Shown piece after piece: positions 1 through 7,894 of a DNA stretch of 64,000 bases (the first letter of the stretch is position 1; each line of letters opens with the position of its first letter). The notes under the pieces are model-generated. The model worked only from the letters and a program-made list of their open reading frames with translations. It had not been told where the DNA came from and ran no database searches. The stretch comes from DASSKA01 sp963839365 (lineage in GTDB: Bacteria > Actinomycetota > Actinomycetes > Propionibacteriales > Nocardioidaceae). The position numbers were made by a program, and so were the translations under genes. Location of the stretch: NCBI GenBank assembly GCA_963839365.1, contig CAWIUT010000001.1:1116001-1180000 (forward strand), read 5' to 3'.

Positions 1-824
1 GACAGGCCGAGGACCCGGGCGGCGTGTTCGACCAGCTGCTCGCCCGCGGCCAGGTCGTCGTCTATCCCGACGAGATGTCCCGCACCGCCACCCTCGCCGA
101 GGAAGACGGCGAGAGGCGGGTGGGCTGGTGGTGGCCGACACCCGCGAGCAGGTCACCGCCCTCAACCACGCCATCCGCGACCGACGCATCACCGCCGGCG
201 CGGTCGACGACTCCCGGGTGCTGGTCACCCGAGACCGGGGAGCGGCTCGGCGTCGGCGACCAGATCGCCACCCGCCGCAACGACTACCACCTCGGTGTCG
301 CCAACCGCGACACCTGGACGCTGACCGGCATCGACGACGACGGCACCCTCCACCTCACCGGCAAGACCAGGGCCAGGAGCGTCCCGCTGTCCTACGCCGT
401 CGAGCACGTCGAGCTCTCCTACGCCACCACCGCCTACGGCGCCCAGGGCGAGACCGTCCCCGCCGCGCACCTGGCTCATGGGGGAGGCATACCGGCGCCG
501 GATCGGCGTATGTGGCGATGACCCGCGGCCGCCACGACCAACACCGCCCACCTGGTCGCCGACACCCTCGCCGACGCGCGCCGGCAGTGGGTCGAGACCT
601 TCGCCCGCGACCGCGCCGACCTCGGCCCCGCCCACGCCGCCGCGCTCGCCGCCGAGGAGTCCGCGAAGTACGCCAACGCCCGCCCCCTCGACCCCCGCCG
701 CTACATCCCCCGCAAGCGTGCGGCCAGGTCCGACCGTCCCGCTCGAGACGGTCGGGGCAGTGCGCCCGTCCCAACACCTGCGCCCACCCGGGATCCCGCA
801 CGAGAACCTGGAATCGGCCTCTGA
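1..824 (+). pseudogene. decayed MobF-type conjugative relaxase/helicase (TraA/TrwC C-terminal part)
   Basis: This is the C-terminal part of a conjugative relaxase fused to a RecD-like SF1 helicase, cut by the left edge of the window. Recognisable blocks sit in alternating frames: an Arg-rich hydrolase block near 24-118, VTALNHAIRDRR near 150-190, GVGDQIATRRND near 255, the helicase block TAYGAQGE near 430 and the motif VI block AYVAMTRGR near 508-530, then a tail to a TGA at 822-824. Frame switches lie near 120-130, 230-240, 470-495 and 535-540, so no full-length protein can be made unless there are sequencing errors. Four separate switches argue for real decay. Next to xis and int it marks the right end of an integrated conjugative or mobilisable element. 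Confidence 0.75.
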
Positions 825-879
825 CCCCTTCCGCAACCCCTGCGCAACCCCCGGAGACGAAATCTTTACCAACTTTCGG

Positions 880-985
880 ACGGGCGGGCGCTGACCTGCG
901 CAAACGCCAACGCCCGTCCCAACGCCCGTCCCCGTAAACAGCAGGACGGGCGGGGGCAGGACGGGCGCAAATTGGTGCGCCCCGT
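880..985. repeat. cluster of ACGGGCG repeats ending in a palindrome
   Basis: Five copies of ACGGGCG (either strand) lie at 880-886, 911-917, 923-929, 946-952 and 961-967. The last leads into an inverted repeat, GGGCGCA-N6-TGCGCCC. The cluster sits between the dead relaxase and xis. Such arrays can be replication iterons, relaxase or oriT sites, or arm-type sites for Int/Xis. The sequence alone does not say which. Confidence 0.5.
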
Positions 986-1087
986 GAGGACAATCGAACG
1001 TGGCCACTCGGCCCCACCCGTGGGCCTTGTGGAGAAGAACCCAGTCTGCCGGACCCGACCGGACCGGCCCACACCCAGGAGGACCCC

Positions 1088-1333
1088 ATGACCAGTGTCC
1101 GCAGTGGCCACAGCGCCGACGAACCCTCGCTGCCCCACGCCGGCGACGAGCTGCTCACCCTCAAGGAAGTCGCGGCCATCGTCCGCTCACCGGAGGCGAC
1201 CCTCCGCTACTGGCGCCAGCGCGGCACCGGTCCCCACAGCTTCCGCATCGGCCGCTCGGTCCGCTACTGGCGCACCGACGTCCTCCACTGGCTCGAAGCC
1301 AAGACGAACGCGCAGGCACGCCACCGACCCTGA
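1088..1333 (+). CDS. xis: excisionase / MerR-like helix-turn-helix DNA-binding protein
   Basis: An 81-residue protein with a compact winged helix-turn-helix (TLKEVAAIV, then RYWRQRGTGP and FRIGRSVRYW) as in actinobacterial excisionases of the MerR/AlpA type. These bend DNA at attachment sites to direct the integrase towards excision. An AGGAGG-type ribosome site lies just upstream of the ATG at 1088. It ends 55 bases before the integrase, the usual xis-int order. A role purely as a transcriptional regulator of the element is also possible. Confidence 0.75.
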   Translation: MTSVRSGHSADEPSLPHAGDELLTLKEVAAIVRSPEATLRYWRQRGTGPHSFRIGRSVRYWRTDVLHWLEAKTNAQARHRP

Positions 1334-1387
1334 CCACTGTCAGCGGCACCATGCACGCTGAGAACGAACACCCGAACGGAGACCGCG

Positions 1388-2515
1388 ATGGCCGGAAACG
1401 TGGCGAAGAGATCCAACGGGAAGTGGCGAGCCCGTTACCGCGACGACGCCGGTAAGGAGCACTCCCGCCACTTCGACCGCAAGATCGACGCCCAACAGTG
1501 GCTCGATGAGATTGCCTCCTCGGTGCTCACCGGCGCCTATGTCGATCCCCAGGCAGGCAAGATCACCTTCCAGCAGTTCTATGACGACTGGTCCGCGCGG
1601 CAGGTGTGGGTCGGTGCAACGTTGGCCAACGCCGACCTGGCCACCGGCTCAGTGCCGTTCGCCGCCCTGCCGATGAAGGCCATCCGCCGCTCGCATGTCG
1701 AGGCGTGGGTGAAGGCCATGTCTGACAAGTGGGCGCCCAGCACCATCAAGACCCGGTTCGTGATCGTCCGGTCGGTGTTCCGCGCCGCGATCGCCGACCG
1801 GGTCATCGCGGCCGACCCGAGCGTCGGTGTGGCCCTGCCGCGGCGCCGCAAGCAGGAGGCCTCGATACGCATCCCGTCGGTCGAGGAGGTCGGCCGACTC
1901 CTCGACCATGCAGACAGCTCCCGCGTGTCGACGCGCAAGGGCTTCCGAGCATATGTCGCGTTGTGCGCCTTTGCGGGCCTGCGCAAGGGGGAAGCCGCCG
2001 CGGTGCAGGTCGGCGACATCGACTTCCTACGCCGCCAACTCCGGGTCACCCGGCAACTCCAGCGCGACGGCAGCCGCTATGTGATCCGGTCCCCCAAGTA
2101 CGGCTCGGAGCGCACCGTCTACCTGGCCGACGAGCTCGTCGCCGCCCTCAGCGAGCACGTCAAGACCTGCCTCGGTGACACCGACCCGACGGCGTGGCTG
2201 TTCACTGTCGCCGAGCAGCCCCTGTACGACAACGCGATCACCTGGCGCTGGCGGGCCACCCGCACCTCCGCCAGGCTCCCCCACGTCCGACTCCACGACC
2301 TCCGGCACTTCTATGCCTCCGGCCTCATCGCTGCCGGCTGCGACGTCGTCACCGTTCAGCGGGCCCTCGGCCACTCGACCGCCACGACCACCCTGAACAC
2401 CTACAGCCACCTCTGGCCCACGGCGGAGGACCGCACTCGAAAGGCCGCCAGCGGCCTGATGCGCCAGGCGCTCGGGCTGCCCCTGCCGGGTCCGGAAGCG
2501 ACCGACTCGAAGTGA
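1388..2515 (+). CDS. int: tyrosine site-specific integrase
   Basis: A full-length phage/ICE-type tyrosine recombinase of 375 residues. The N-terminal part (about 1-60) is an Arg/Lys-rich arm-binding region, about 65-160 is the SAM-like core-binding domain, and the C-terminal catalytic domain shows Arg199 (GLRKGE), His303 and Arg306 in HDLRH, His329 in LGHS and the nucleophile Tyr339 (LNTYSHLW). All catalytic residues are present, so the enzyme may still be active although the relaxase is broken. It follows xis and ends 142 bases before the stop codon of menB, so the attachment site probably lies between, or in the menB 3' end (inference). Confidence 0.92.
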   Translation: MAGNVAKRSNGKWRARYRDDAGKEHSRHFDRKIDAQQWLDEIASSVLTGAYVDPQAGKITFQQFYDDWSARQVWVGATLANADLATGSVPFAALPMKAIRRSHVEAWVKAMSDKWAPSTIKTRFVIVRSVFRAAIADRVIAADPSVGVALPRRRKQEASIRIPSVEEVGRLLDHADSSRVSTRKGFRAYVALCAFAGLRKGEAAAVQVGDIDFLRRQLRVTRQLQRDGSRYVIRSPKYGSERTVYLADELVAALSEHVKTCLGDTDPTAWLFTVAEQPLYDNAITWRWRATRTSARLPHVRLHDLRHFYASGLIAAGCDVVTVQRALGHSTATTTLNTYSHLWPTAEDRTRKAASGLMRQALGLPLPGPEATDSK

Positions 2516-2657
2516 AGCGCGGGGCCGAGAGCCGTGGCCAGCTCCGTGATCGTGATGCGGCAAACAAGGGCTGCAGACGGTCATCGCTGGTTTTTTTGCG
2601 GACTCTGTGCGGACTGACAGACCCCTACAAGCCTCTGACCTGCGGAAACGCGGCAAA
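2516..2657. other. element/chromosome junction region
   Basis: No gene is seen between the integrase and menB. The stretch has a run of seven T at about 2590-2596, a short direct repeat GCGGACT (about 2598 and 2609) and two copies of GCGGCAAA (about 2557 and 2650). No tRNA is recognisable. The right attachment site should lie here or in the menB 3' end, but the other end of the element is outside the window. Confidence 0.35.
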
Positions 2658-3560
2658 TCAGTAGTACCAGGGGAACGCCGACCAGTCCGGGTCCCGCTTC
2701 TCCAGGAAGGAGTCACGGCCCTCGACCGCCTCGTCGGTCATGTACGCCAGCCGGGTCGCCTCGCCGGCGAACAGCTGCTGGCCGACCAGCCCGTCGTCGA
2801 CCAGGTTGAATGCGTACTTCAGCATCCGCTGCGCGGTCGGCGACTTGCCGTTGACCTTGCGCGCCCACTCCAGGGCGACCTTCTCCAGGTCGGCGTGATC
2901 CACCACCGCGTTGACCATGCCCATCCGGTGCGCGTCATCGGCGGTGTACTCCTCGCCGAGCAAGAAGATCTCCCGGGCGAACTTCTGCCCGACCTGCCGC
3001 GCCAGGTACGCCGACCCGAACCCGCCGTCGAAGGAGCCGACGTCCGCATCGGTCTGCTTGAACCGGGCGTGCTCCCGCGAGGCCAGGGTCAGGTCGGAGA
3101 CGACGTGCAGGCTGTGCCCACCGCCGGCGGCCCAGCCGGGCACCACGCAGATGACCACCTTGGGCATGAACCGGATCAGCCGCTGGCACTCGAGGATGTG
3201 CAGACGGGCCAGCTTCGCCTTGTCGACGGTCTCCCCACCTTCGCCGGTGGCGTACTGGTAGCCGGCGCGGCCCCGGATCCGCTGGTCTCCGCCGGAGCAG
3301 AACGCCCAGCCGCCGTCCTTGGGTGAGGGGCCGTTGCCGGTGAGCAGCACGCAGCCGACGTCGCTGGAGGTTCGGGCGTGCTCGAGCACCCGCAACAGCT
3401 CGTCCACGGTGTGCGGCCGGAAGGCGTTGCGCACCTCCGGCCTGTTGAACGCCACCCGCACGGTCCCGTGCTCCACCGCCCGGTGGTAGGTGAGGTCGGT
3501 CAGCTCCTCGAAGGCGGGAACGGGCTTCCAGGCAGCGGGGTCGAAGATCTCGGAGACCAT
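2658..3560 (-). CDS. menB: 1,4-dihydroxy-2-naphthoyl-CoA synthase
   Basis: A crotonase-fold enzyme of 300 residues that closes the ring of o-succinylbenzoyl-CoA in menaquinone synthesis. Family blocks are clear: FCSGGDQ at about 87-93 (oxyanion hole and substrate contacts), GWAAGGGHSL at 142-151, SFDGGFGS at 176-183 and the aromatic C-terminus FPWYY typical of MenB. The ATG at 3560 is chosen because MVSEIFDPAAW matches the start of actinobacterial MenB; the longer open frame upstream is not protein-like. The integrated element ends beside its stop codon. A divergent nitroreductase-like gene starts 81 bases away. Confidence 0.95.
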   Translation of the reverse strand: MVSEIFDPAAWKPVPAFEELTDLTYHRAVEHGTVRVAFNRPEVRNAFRPHTVDELLRVLEHARTSSDVGCVLLTGNGPSPKDGGWAFCSGGDQRIRGRAGYQYATGEGGETVDKAKLARLHILECQRLIRFMPKVVICVVPGWAAGGGHSLHVVSDLTLASREHARFKQTDADVGSFDGGFGSAYLARQVGQKFAREIFLLGEEYTADDAHRMGMVNAVVDHADLEKVALEWARKVNGKSPTAQRMLKYAFNLVDDGLVGQQLFAGEATRLAYMTDEAVEGRDSFLEKRDPDWSAFPWYY

Positions 3561-3641
3561 GACCCGAAGGCTAGCCGCAGCCCACCCCCGCACCCGCGGG
3601 CGGGAAGAGACGGGGAAGAGACGACGGCCGTGGCGCGTTAG

Positions 3642-4088
3642 GTGCACATGACACTTTCGGAGGAGTACGCGGCCAGCCCGAGCCAGTGGGTCCGGGACCA
3701 GGTCGAGCTGTACGAGCGGTCCGGCGGCACGGAGGGTACGACGATGCGCGGCATGCCCGTGGTGGTCCTCACCACCCGCGGCGCACGCACCGGCAACCTC
3801 CGCAAGACCCCGTTGATGCGGGTGGAGCACGACGGGAAGTACGCCGTGGTGGCCTCCCAGGGCGGGGCACCGACGCACCCGCAGTGGTACTTCAACCTGC
3901 TCGCCCACCCGCAGGTGCAGCTGCAGGACGGGCCAGCCAAGCAGGACATGGTGGCCCGAGAGCTCGACGGCGAGGAGCGCGAGACCTGGTGGAAGCGCGC
4001 CGTCGAGGCGTTCCCCGACTACGCCGACTACCAGACGAAGACCGACCGCATGATCCCGGTCTTCGTCCTCGAGCCCCAGCGCTCCTGA
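3642..4088 (+). CDS. deazaflavin (F420)-dependent nitroreductase family protein
   Basis: A 148-residue (146 from the ATG at 3648) single-domain split beta-barrel protein of the Ddn/DUF385 family. Members bind cofactor F420 and reduce quinones or nitro compounds. Recognisable are VLTTRGARTGNLRKTPLMRVEHDG, given here in two parts as VLTTRGARTG and RKTPLMRVEHDG, and the PQWYFNLLAHP block. The substrate is not predictable from sequence. Divergence from menB fits a quinone-related role but is only suggestive. Confidence 0.85.
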   Translation: MHMTLSEEYAASPSQWVRDQVELYERSGGTEGTTMRGMPVVVLTTRGARTGNLRKTPLMRVEHDGKYAVVASQGGAPTHPQWYFNLLAHPQVQLQDGPAKQDMVARELDGEERETWWKRAVEAFPDYADYQTKTDRMIPVFVLEPQRS

Positions 4089-4127
4089 GGACCACGCCAG
4101 AGACGACGAGGACCGAGGACCGAGCGT

Positions 4128-5627
4128 TCACGCGGAGACCGGCTCGGCCTCCTGCCGCCGCACCACCCGCCGCCCGAGGGGCAGGTAGCCGACGAAGCCG
4201 ACCACCAGCGCGACCAGGATGCCCAGGCCGGCGTACGCCCACCCGCCGTCGCGACCGCCCAGCCCGAACGGGCCGAGCAGGTAGCCCAGCCAGTCCAGCA
4301 GCGGCGTCGCGTTCAGGGTGTCGATGACCAGGCCCCAGCCGAGGGCGGTGGCCACCACCATCACCAGCACCGAGTCCCAGCGCACGCGGCGGTAGCTGCC
4401 CGGCAGGTGCACGTCGAACAGCTTCATCTCCTCGTAGTCCTTGCGGCGCACCACCAGGTCACCGAGGAACACCCCGCACCAGGCGGCGATCGGCACGCCG
4501 AGGGTGATCAGGAACGCCTGGAAGATCGGCAGGAAGCTGCCGGCGAAGAAGACGATGTAGATCGCCCCGATCACCATCAGCACCCCGTCGATCCCGGCGG
4601 CGACCCAGCGCGGCGTGGGCAGCCCGATCGCCAGCAGGGTCAGCCCGGAGGAGTAGATGTCCAGCACCGCCCCGGCCACCAGCCCCGCGACGGCCACGAC
4701 GACGAACGGAACCAGGAACCAGGTGGGCAGGATGTTGGTCAGCGCTCCGATCGGGTCCGCGCCGATCTGCTTCGACAGCGTGGGGTCCGAGGCGCTGAGG
4801 AAGATGCCGTAGATGATCAGCACCCCCACCGGCAGGCTGGCGCCGAACGTCGGCCAGCCGATCACCCCGGCCGTGGACACCCTGCGCGGGAGGTAGCGCG
4901 AGTAGTCGGCCGCCGAGTTCACCCAGCCGATCCCGAATCCGGTGATCACCAGCACCAGCGCGCCGATGAACGCCGACGCCCCCGCGGCAGGCGCCTTGGT
5001 GGCGGCAGCCATGTCGATGTGGTTCACCGTCAGGCCGATGTAGATGGCGGTGATCACGACGGTGAGGATCGTCAGCCACTTCTGCAACCGCATGATCGCG
5101 TCGAAGCCGAGGATGCCGAACGCGACGATGATCGCGGCCACCACCAGGAAGGCGACCACCTTGGTCAGCGTGCCGGAGCTCCAGCCCAGCCGGGAGAACA
5201 CCGTCGCGGTGGCCAGCGTGGACAGTGCCACCAGCACCGTCTCCCAACCGACCAGCAGCAGGTAGGAGACCACGCCGGGGAAGAGGTTGCCGCGGATCCC
5301 GAACGCCGCCCGGGACAGCACGAGCGTGGGCGCCGAGCCCCGCTTGCCGGCGACGGACACGAAGCCCACCAGCAGGAAGCCGGCCACGGTGCCGACCACC
5401 GCGGCGACCAGCGCCTGCCACAGGTTCAGCCCGAAGCCGAGCACGAACGAGCCGAAGCTCACCGCGAACACCGAGATGTTGGCCGCGCACCACGGCCAGA
5501 ACAGGTCGTGCGGCTTGCCCTTGCGGTCGGACTCGGCGATCACCTGGGTGCCGTAGGCCTCGACACGAGGTGCGCCCGGGCGCACCTCGCCGGCCTGCCG
5601 CGGCGTCAGGTTCTGGACGTCGGTCAT
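4128..5627 (-). CDS. NCS1-family cytosine/purine permease
   Basis: An integral membrane protein of 499 residues with about 12 hydrophobic segments, of the nucleobase:cation symporter-1 family (CodB/FurD-like). Family features include the early FWPWCAANI segment, the GFGIGWVNSAADYSRYLP block in the middle and a polar C-terminal tail. The ATG at 5627 is preceded by GAAAGGG. It lies on the same strand as purine nucleoside phosphorylase (122 bases apart), suggesting nucleobase uptake or salvage. Whether the substrate is cytosine, a purine, allantoin or another compound cannot be decided here. Confidence 0.88.
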   Translation of the reverse strand: MTDVQNLTPRQAGEVRPGAPRVEAYGTQVIAESDRKGKPHDLFWPWCAANISVFAVSFGSFVLGFGLNLWQALVAAVVGTVAGFLLVGFVSVAGKRGSAPTLVLSRAAFGIRGNLFPGVVSYLLLVGWETVLVALSTLATATVFSRLGWSSGTLTKVVAFLVVAAIIVAFGILGFDAIMRLQKWLTILTVVITAIYIGLTVNHIDMAAATKAPAAGASAFIGALVLVITGFGIGWVNSAADYSRYLPRRVSTAGVIGWPTFGASLPVGVLIIYGIFLSASDPTLSKQIGADPIGALTNILPTWFLVPFVVVAVAGLVAGAVLDIYSSGLTLLAIGLPTPRWVAAGIDGVLMVIGAIYIVFFAGSFLPIFQAFLITLGVPIAAWCGVFLGDLVVRRKDYEEMKLFDVHLPGSYRRVRWDSVLVMVVATALGWGLVIDTLNATPLLDWLGYLLGPFGLGGRDGGWAYAGLGILVALVVGFVGYLPLGRRVVRRQEAEPVSA

Positions 5628-5748
5628 GGTCGTGGACCCTTTCGTCGGACGATCGGCCGCACACCGCTCGGCAGGGCCTTGCCACCCCTCGAGCACAATC
5701 TTGTCAGTCCTCAGCCTGCCCCGCACCGGTCATAACGGGCGGTGTCGC

Positions 5749-6549
5749 TCACGTCCTCGCAATGCCCTCGACGACCAGCTCGGCCAGCAGCGGTCCGACT
5801 CGGGCCGCGGTGCGCTCGGCGACGGCGACCACCTCGGTCGGGTCGATGGCCAGCCCGACTCCCTCCACGGCGGTGACCGTGGACAGGCCGACCAGCTCCA
5901 CTCCGGCGTCCCGCCCGGCGATCGCCTCCGGCACCGTGGACATCCCGATCATGTCCGCGCCGACCCGGGTCAGCCACTCCGCCTCGGCGGCGGTCTCGTA
6001 GTGCGGGCCGCGCAGCATCGCGTACACGCCCTCGGCCAGTGAGGGGTCGAGCCGCCTGGCCAGGTCCCGCAGCCGACGGGACCAGCAGTCGGTCAGGTCC
6101 ACGAACCGCGCCCCCACCAGCGGAGAGACACCGGCAAGGTTCAGGTGGTCCGAGATCAGCACCGGCTGCCCGATCGCCCAGTCCCGGCGCAGTGAACCGT
6201 TGGCGTTGGTGAGCACGGCGAGCCGTACACCGGCCGCGGCGGCGCTGCGGACCCCGTGTACGACGGGGGCCGGCCCGTGTCCTTCGTAGAGATGGCTCCG
6301 CCCGAGGAACACGAGCGTGGGCACGCCGCGCACGTCGCAGGAGCGGACCTCGCCGCGGTGCCCCTCGGCGACCGGCGCGCGGAACCCGGGCAGCTCGGCC
6401 ATCGGGAACCGGGCCACCGGCTCGCCGAACGCGTCCGCGGCCGGCGCCCATCCGGACCCGAGCACGACCAGCGCCTGGTGCGAGGCCCGTCCGGTCAGCT
6501 CGGCCAGCGCCGCGGCGGCCTGTCGCGCGAGCGCGGAGGGGTCGTCCAT
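5749..6549 (-). CDS. purine nucleoside phosphorylase (trimeric type)
   Basis: A 266-residue PNP/MTAP-family enzyme that splits purine nucleosides with phosphate to base and ribose-1-phosphate. Phosphate- and ribose-binding elements are visible: VVLGSGW near 28-34, RSHLYEGH at 84-91, LTNANGS near 113-119, LRGPHYET at 179-186 and IGMSTVPE at 201-208. The ATG at 6549 (MDDPSAL) is preferred over the longer open frame, whose extra N-terminus is low-complexity. It follows the ACT-domain gene by 10 bases and precedes the NCS1 permease, forming a likely salvage cluster. Confidence 0.92.
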   Translation of the reverse strand: MDDPSALARQAAAALAELTGRASHQALVVLGSGWAPAADAFGEPVARFPMAELPGFRAPVAEGHRGEVRSCDVRGVPTLVFLGRSHLYEGHGPAPVVHGVRSAAAAGVRLAVLTNANGSLRRDWAIGQPVLISDHLNLAGVSPLVGARFVDLTDCWSRRLRDLARRLDPSLAEGVYAMLRGPHYETAAEAEWLTRVGADMIGMSTVPEAIAGRDAGVELVGLSTVTAVEGVGLAIDPTEVVAVAERTAARVGPLLAELVVEGIART

Positions 6550-6559
6550 CCCGATGTGC

Positions 6560-7204
6560 CTACCCGGCGCGACCGATCGAGACCGCCAGGGCGGCCAGGT
6601 GACCCAGCCGGGCAAGCTCGGACTCCAGCACCTCGGGACCCCCGCGGCGGCCGAAGACCACGATCTCGTCCTTGTGGCCGAGCGGCGCCGCGGCCAGCGC
6701 GGACGCCCACCGCTCCCACTCCGCCGGCACCTCGAGCCGGGTGGCGCGTTCGAGGGGGAACCAGCTGACGTCGAGCTCGGTCAGCTCCGGGGCGGACTGG
6801 GTGCGGTGCAGGATCTCCGCGCCCGAGTCGGTGCGCCGGACCCGCAGCGCCCAGTCGGCGCGGAACGTGATCGGCAGCAGGTCGACGAGCTGGTTGCGTG
6901 CGGCGGCCGGGTTCTCGGTCAGCGCCTCCACCGCCTCGAGGTCCAAGAACAGGTTCCCACCCGCGCCGTACCGGGAGATCCACAGCACGCGCACGCCGTT
7001 CAGCTGGGAGCACGCCGACACCAGCGAGTCCGGCATCACCCCCGGCGCGGTCTCCAGCAGCACGTCGTCGACGGCGGTGCCCTGCGAGCTCTTCTCCACG
7101 ATCTCGATGGCCTCGATGTCGCCGCCGGCCTCACCGATGGCGCTGGCGACCTGTCCGAGCGACCCCGGGACGTCGGGCAGCTCGACGCGCATGAGGTACG
7201 GCAT
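6560..7204 (-). CDS. ACT-domain protein of unknown function
   Basis: A 214-residue protein with an N-terminal ACT domain (about 3-75; LPDVPGSLGQVASAIGEAGG) as in amino-acid-sensing regulators, followed by a roughly 130-residue actinobacterial extension without a known catalytic motif. The ATG at 7204 has a strong purine-rich ribosome site (GGGGAGGGGAG) and starts directly with the ACT fold. It ends 10 bases before the purine nucleoside phosphorylase start and is probably co-transcribed with it. Ligand and role are unknown. Confidence 0.85.
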   Translation of the reverse strand: MPYLMRVELPDVPGSLGQVASAIGEAGGDIEAIEIVEKSSQGTAVDDVLLETAPGVMPDSLVSACSQLNGVRVLWISRYGAGGNLFLDLEAVEALTENPAAARNQLVDLLPITFRADWALRVRRTDSGAEILHRTQSAPELTELDVSWFPLERATRLEVPAEWERWASALAAAPLGHKDEIVVFGRRGGPEVLESELARLGHLAALAVSIGRAG

Positions 7205-7242
7205 CTGCTCTCTCCCCTCCCCGTCCTGGCACTGGCTCGACC

Positions 7243-7821
7243 CTATCCCGGGGCACGGGCACCGAGGTCGAACGAAGCGACCGGCTCGTAGCGTGGACGC
7301 CGCCGCGGACCCTCCCCGAGGTGGGAGACGATGAGGGTGATCTGCCGGGCCTGCCAGGTGGGGCCCTGGTAGCTGTCCAGGATCCGCACCCACCGGGTCG
7401 CCTCCACCGCCCCCCGCAGCCGGGCCAGGGTGATGTGCGGGTGGAACGGCCCGCCCGCCGCAGCGGCCCCGGCCTTGTTGGCCGCGGCGCGCGCGCCGGT
7501 GGCGAGCCTTCTCAGCTCCTCGCCGTCGGGGTCGGCCGACACCCCGGCGTAGAGCACCTTGGCCCGGACCGGGTTCGGGAACGCGCCCCCGCCGGCGACG
7601 GTGGCCGGGAACGGGGTACGACGCCGGGCGGCCCGCTCCAGCCGGGCGAGAAGGTCGTCGAGCCGCCGCTCGGGCACGTCCTCCATGAACGCCAAGGTGA
7701 CGTGCCACTGCTCGGGGGCGGTCCAGCGGAACCCGGACCCGGCCTCGCGGCGTGGCTCGACGAACTCGGCCAGGCTCTCCAGGGCCTGGTCCGGCGGCAC
7801 CAGCGCCACGAACATCCGCAT
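7243..7821 (-). CDS. thpR: RNA 2',3'-cyclic phosphodiesterase / 2'-5' RNA ligase family
   Basis: A 192-residue 2H-phosphoesterase-fold protein. The two catalytic HxTx motifs are HVTL at 40-43 and HITL at 129-132. Family members open 2',3'-cyclic phosphates on RNA, and the E. coli member can also join 2'-5' linkages in vitro. The start MRMFVALVPP is the canonical beginning of the family. It lies alone between the ACT gene (38 bases) and the PucR regulator (73 bases), all on the same strand. Confidence 0.9.
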   Translation of the reverse strand: MRMFVALVPPDQALESLAEFVEPRREAGSGFRWTAPEQWHVTLAFMEDVPERRLDDLLARLERAARRRTPFPATVAGGGAFPNPVRAKVLYAGVSADPDGEELRRLATGARAAANKAGAAAAGGPFHPHITLARLRGAVEATRWVRILDSYQGPTWQARQITLIVSHLGEGPRRRPRYEPVASFDLGARAPG

Positions 7822-7894
7822 CCGCGCCTCCTCGCCGGCCGCCTCTCGCGTCCGGCCGGCGCGTCCGGCACGGTCGGGGCCCTCGTCGGGCAGC

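Noticed and set aside
4407..5735. Open frame of 442 codons opposite the NCS1 permease
   Set aside because: Translation is His/Arg/Gln/Asp repeats typical of antisense high-GC sequence; the minus strand has a full transporter.
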